NCBI GenBank assembly: GCA_963693025.1 | Contig: OY843749.1 | Coordinates: 620,001-684,000 of the forward strand | Source of the DNA: JAHRAW01 sp963693025 | GTDB lineage: Bacteria > Pseudomonadota > Gammaproteobacteria > Arenicellales > Poriferihabitantaceae | Reading direction: 5' to 3' | Length of the DNA stretch: 64,000 nt | Shown here: positions 61,401 through 64,000 of the stretch, piece by piece | Position numbering within the stretch: the stretch's first letter is position 1 | Layout: the number at the start of each line of letters is the position of its first letter | Program-made: the position numbers and the translations under genes | The notes under the pieces: model-generated | Database searches by the model: none | What the model was told of the DNA's origin: nothing | What the model saw: the letters and a program-made list of their open reading frames with translations, nothing else

Positions 61401-62510
61401 ATGAAAACACGCGCGGCTGTTGCATGGGAGGCGGGCAAACCGCTGAGCCTTGAAGAGGTCGAACTTGAGGGTCCGCGGGCGGGCGAGGTGCTGATTCAAA
61501 TCAAAGCCACCGGGGTCTGCCATACCGATGCGTTCACCTTGAGCGGCGACGACCCGGAAGGGGTTTTCCCCGCGATTCTGGGGCATGAAGGCGCGGGCGT
61601 GGTGGTTGAAGTCGGCGCGGGCGTGAAGTCGGTGGCGCCGGGCGACCACGTGATTCCGCTTTATACCGCCGAATGCCGCGAGTGTAAATTCTGCAAGTCG
61701 GGGAAGACCAATTTGTGTTCGTCGGTGCGCGCCACGCAGGGGCGCGGCTTGATGCCCGATGAAACGAGCCGCTTCTCGATGAACGGCAAACGCATTTATC
61801 ATTACATGGGAACCAGCACCTTCTCCGAGTTCACCGTGGCGGCGGAGGTGTCGGTGGCGGTGGTCAACAAAGCGGCGCCGTTCGACAAAATCTGCCTGCT
61901 CGGCTGCGGCGTCACCACCGGCATCGGCGCGGTTCGGAACACCGCCGGGGTCGAGCCGGGCGCGACGGTGGCGGTGTTCGGCTTGGGCGGCATCGGTCTG
62001 GCGGTGATACAGGGCGCGGTCATGGCGGGCGCCGGGCGCATCATCGGCATCGATGTGAACGCGGATAAATTCACGCTCGCGCGGCAGATGGGCGCAACCG
62101 AGTGCATCAACCCTGCGGAGTACGACCGACCGTTGCAAGAGGTGATTGTCGACCTGACCGACGGCGGCGTGGACTACTCGTTTGAGTGCATCGGCAACGT
62201 GGAAGTCATGCGCGCGGCGTTGGAATGCTGCCACAAAGGCTGGGGCGAAAGCATCATCATCGGCGTGGCAGGCGCCGGACAGGAAATCAGCACGCGCCCG
62301 TTTCAACTGGTGACGGGGCGCGTATGGCGCGGCTCGGCTTTCGGCGGCGTCAAGGGCCGCACGCAACTGCCGGAGATGGTCGAGCAGTCGATGCGCGGCG
62401 AAATCGACCTCGCGCCGTTCGTCACCCACACGATGGGCTTGGAAGACATCAACACGGCGTTTGACTTGATGCACGCGGGCGAGAGCATTCGCTCGGTCAT
62501 CATCTACTAA
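61401..62510 (+). CDS. frmA: S-(hydroxymethyl)glutathione dehydrogenase / class III alcohol dehydrogenase
   Basis: Zinc enzyme that oxidises the formaldehyde-glutathione adduct and also reduces S-nitrosoglutathione. The 369 residues have the catalytic zinc ligands Cys40 and His62, the four-Cys structural zinc loop at 92, 95, 98 and 106 (CRECKFCKSGKTNLC), and the cofactor motif VFGLGGIGLAVIQGA. AGGAG precedes the ATG. No frmB (S-formylglutathione hydrolase) is adjacent. Confidence 0.95.
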   Translation: MKTRAAVAWEAGKPLSLEEVELEGPRAGEVLIQIKATGVCHTDAFTLSGDDPEGVFPAILGHEGAGVVVEVGAGVKSVAPGDHVIPLYTAECRECKFCKSGKTNLCSSVRATQGRGLMPDETSRFSMNGKRIYHYMGTSTFSEFTVAAEVSVAVVNKAAPFDKICLLGCGVTTGIGAVRNTAGVEPGATVAVFGLGGIGLAVIQGAVMAGAGRIIGIDVNADKFTLARQMGATECINPAEYDRPLQEVIVDLTDGGVDYSFECIGNVEVMRAALECCHKGWGESIIIGVAGAGQEISTRPFQLVTGRVWRGSAFGGVKGRTQLPEMVEQSMRGEIDLAPFVTHTMGLEDINTAFDLMHAGESIRSVIIY

Positions 62511-62526
62511 CGCCGCGGCTGCGGAA

Positions 62527-63453
62527 TTAAACCGGCGGCGCGCTACGGAAGCGGGCTTGCCGGGTTCCGCTGACGAGTTCGATGGCGGCGCGGATGGCGA
62601 CCGCGGAAATGATGAGGATGCCGCCGATGACGGTCCACAGCGAAGGTTGCTCGTTGACGACCAGCCACACCCAGACCGGTCCGAGCGCAAATTCCAGCAG
62701 CATGAACAGCGTGATTTCGGCGGCGGCGAGGTGGCGGGATGCGTAGATGAACAACCAGTGGGCGACCCCGGCGAGCGCGCCGCCCCAGATGAAACTCAAG
62801 AGCAGGTCGTGCGTTGAGATGCTCAAATCGTCGGCCTGCACGAGCGCCGACACCACGATGATGACGCCCGCGGAAATCAGCAGCGCCGGCAGCATTTCCC
62901 TGTGCCGGTTGCTGCGCAGGATGACCGCGTATAACGCGAAGAACAACGCGGTCAGCAGCGCGTAACCGTTGCCCGCGCCCGCGCCGAGGGTGATGCCTTC
63001 GAGCACCATGACCGCCAAGCCCGCCGCCGCCACCAGCATAGTCAGCAGCGTCGCCGCGTTGAGTTTTTCCTTGAGCGCGATGCGCGCCAGCAACGCGGCA
63101 AAAAACGGAATCGCGCCGAGGATGAACAGCGTGTTGGCGACCGTGGTGTGCGTCAGCGCCTGCAGGAAGGTCATACCGGCGACACCGAGCAACACGCCGG
63201 CGACGCAACCCGGCACGCCGATGTTACCGATGACCGAAACCGATTCGCGGCGAAACCGGAGCAAGATATAAACGCTGACCACGCCGAGCAACGCGATGGA
63301 GCGGTAAAAATTAATCTGCCACGGAAGCGCCGCTTCCATACTGCGAATAATCAAGCCGCCAAAACTGATAATCACCGAACTGAGCACCATCAACAACATG
63401 GCAAGCCCACGCTTAGAGTCGAGCGCGGGTGGTGTTGATAGTGTGTTGTTCAT
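62527..63453 (-). CDS. EamA-family (DMT) transporter
   Basis: A 308-residue membrane protein with ten hydrophobic helices in two EamA repeats, for example IISFGGLIIRSMEAALPWQINFYR in the first and EITLFMLLEFALGPVWVWLVVNEQP in the second. Proteins of this family export small metabolites; the substrate cannot be predicted. It is convergent with frmA (16-base gap) and divergent from the edge gene across repeat R9. Confidence 0.9.
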   Translation of the reverse strand: MNNTLSTPPALDSKRGLAMLLMVLSSVIISFGGLIIRSMEAALPWQINFYRSIALLGVVSVYILLRFRRESVSVIGNIGVPGCVAGVLLGVAGMTFLQALTHTTVANTLFILGAIPFFAALLARIALKEKLNAATLLTMLVAAAGLAVMVLEGITLGAGAGNGYALLTALFFALYAVILRSNRHREMLPALLISAGVIIVVSALVQADDLSISTHDLLLSFIWGGALAGVAHWLFIYASRHLAAAEITLFMLLEFALGPVWVWLVVNEQPSLWTVIGGILIISAVAIRAAIELVSGTRQARFRSAPPV

Positions 63454-63505
63454 AGGCGGATTTTACTCGGAATGGTGGTTTGCGGGGGAACAAGTCCCAT
63501 TACTC

Positions 63506-63540
63506 GTCATTCTCGATCGTTAGTGTCCGTTGCCGCCGCC
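63506..63540 (-). repeat. Solo right-end fragment of the dispersed element
   Basis: GTCATTCTCGATCGTTAG followed by TGTCCGTTGCCGCCGCC is an isolated right end next to R9. Confidence 0.75.
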
Positions 63541-63547
63541 CCCCGCC

Positions 63548-63745
63548 GTCATTCTCGAGCGTTAGTGTCCGTTTGTCGCCGCGCTTTTTCTTTTAAGCGG
63601 CGGCTTACGGACACTTACGTCCTCGGGAATCTCCCTAAGACTGGCACGGGCTTTGTTGAAATTCACGGTAGCCTTAGGGAGATTCCCGAAGCGAAGAAAA
63701 TATGGTCGCCTACCGGCTCCCTATTTTCTACCGTTCGAGAATGAC
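63548..63745 (-). repeat. Dispersed structured inverted-repeat element, copy R9
   Basis: A 198-bp basic-form copy in reverse orientation between the divergent EamA and edge genes. Ends and internal inverted repeat are intact; the left arm has small deletions (GAAGCGAAGAAAATATGG in place of GAAGGCGATGAAAAATATGG). Confidence 0.92.
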
Positions 63746-63756
63746 GGGGTTGGGGG

Positions 63757-63781
63757 TTATTTTCTATCGGTCGAGAATGAC
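63757..63781 (-). repeat. Solo left-end fragment of the dispersed element
   Basis: TTATTTTCTATCGGTCGAG followed by AATGAC is an isolated left end after R9. Confidence 0.7.
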
Positions 63782-63863
63782 GAAGTGGTTGGGATTTTCA
63801 TAACAAACACCAACCCCACAACCCGCCCCCCAACAAAACTGCTATCATCCAACCACAACGCCC

Positions 63864-64000
63864 ATGAAACAAATCATGCCCAACACCGCCGAACACGCGC
63901 CCCGCCACACGGAGGGCGATGTTAATCTTTCCGCTCGGCGCGATGCTTGGGCTGGCGAGCATATTGACCGTGAAACCGCGTTGTTGCTCGATGAGGACGC
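63864..64000 (+). CDS. Probable class III aminotransferase, N-terminal part (runs off right edge)
   Basis: An ATG at 63864 opens a frame that stays open for 45 codons to the window end. The peptide starts MKQIMPNTAEHAPRHTEGDV and ends ...RDAWAGEHIDRETALLLDED. The segment AW..EH.D.ET..LLDED resembles the N-terminus of one group of class III pyridoxal-phosphate aminotransferases, but no catalytic motif is in the visible part. A second ATG lies at codon 5. Confidence 0.45.
   Translation, partial: MKQIMPNTAEHAPRHTEGDVNLSARRDAWAGEHIDRETALLLDED

Overview
The window looks like a chromosome segment of a GC-rich gammaproteobacterium. Three gene orders point there: miaB-phoH-ybeY-lnt; zapA-6S RNA-5-formyl-THF cyclo-ligase; and ygfB-pepP-ubiH-ubiI. 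Fur, AcnB, RNase E, malate synthase G and class III alcohol dehydrogenase fit the same assignment. I cannot name the genus. There is no rRNA, no tRNA that I could recognise, no CRISPR array and no phage structural gene.

Layout. 1-8144 (minus strand): an edge gene fragment, acnB, bioY, lnt, ybeY, phoH, miaB. 8234-11289: a glycine betaine/proline ABC transporter operon, proX-proW-proV, with a terminator hairpin after proX. 11451-14250: cyclophilin, EVE protein, 5-FCL, 6S RNA, zapA and a ZapB-like coiled coil. 14492-21674 (plus strand): SDR, UPF0149, pepP, two ubiquinone hydroxylases, fur, a PfkB kinase. 22094-24958: RNase E behind a ~560-nt leader rich in hairpins. 25835-30442: xanthine dehydrogenase xdhA-xdhB-xdhC. 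30558-40286: a type I restriction-modification island, AT-richer than its surroundings and almost entirely overlapping or abutting genes on the minus strand. It holds hsdM, a DinD-like gene, a truncated RhuM-like gene, hsdS, a DUF3800 gene, a second DinD-like gene, hsdR and a YgjP-type metalloprotease. 40433-55041: nucleoside uptake and purine breakdown (ABC transporter, binding protein, adenosine deaminase, urate hydroxylase, allantoinase, allantoicase, ureidoglycolate lyase), ending in malate synthase G. 55494-63453: thiamine pyrophosphokinase-like protein, aroE, 5'-nucleotidase, rhodanese, gpsA, HemJ, TPR protein, YhhQ, frmA, EamA exporter. A probable class III aminotransferase runs off the right edge.

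Together the genes draw most of a route from imported nucleosides to central metabolism: adenosine deaminase, xanthine dehydrogenase, urate hydroxylase, allantoin steps, glyoxylate, then malate via malate synthase G. Purine nucleoside phosphorylase, guanine deaminase, 5-hydroxyisourate hydrolase and OHCU decarboxylase are not in the window.

The most unusual feature is a dispersed ~200-bp inverted-repeat element. There are ten full-length copies plus many end fragments, and they occupy nearly every long intergenic gap. Each copy folds into several hairpins. Some carry extra hairpin modules, and one is interrupted by a separate 170-bp MITE-like insertion with a 4-bp target duplication. The second main candidate for new biology is the composite type I R-M island.
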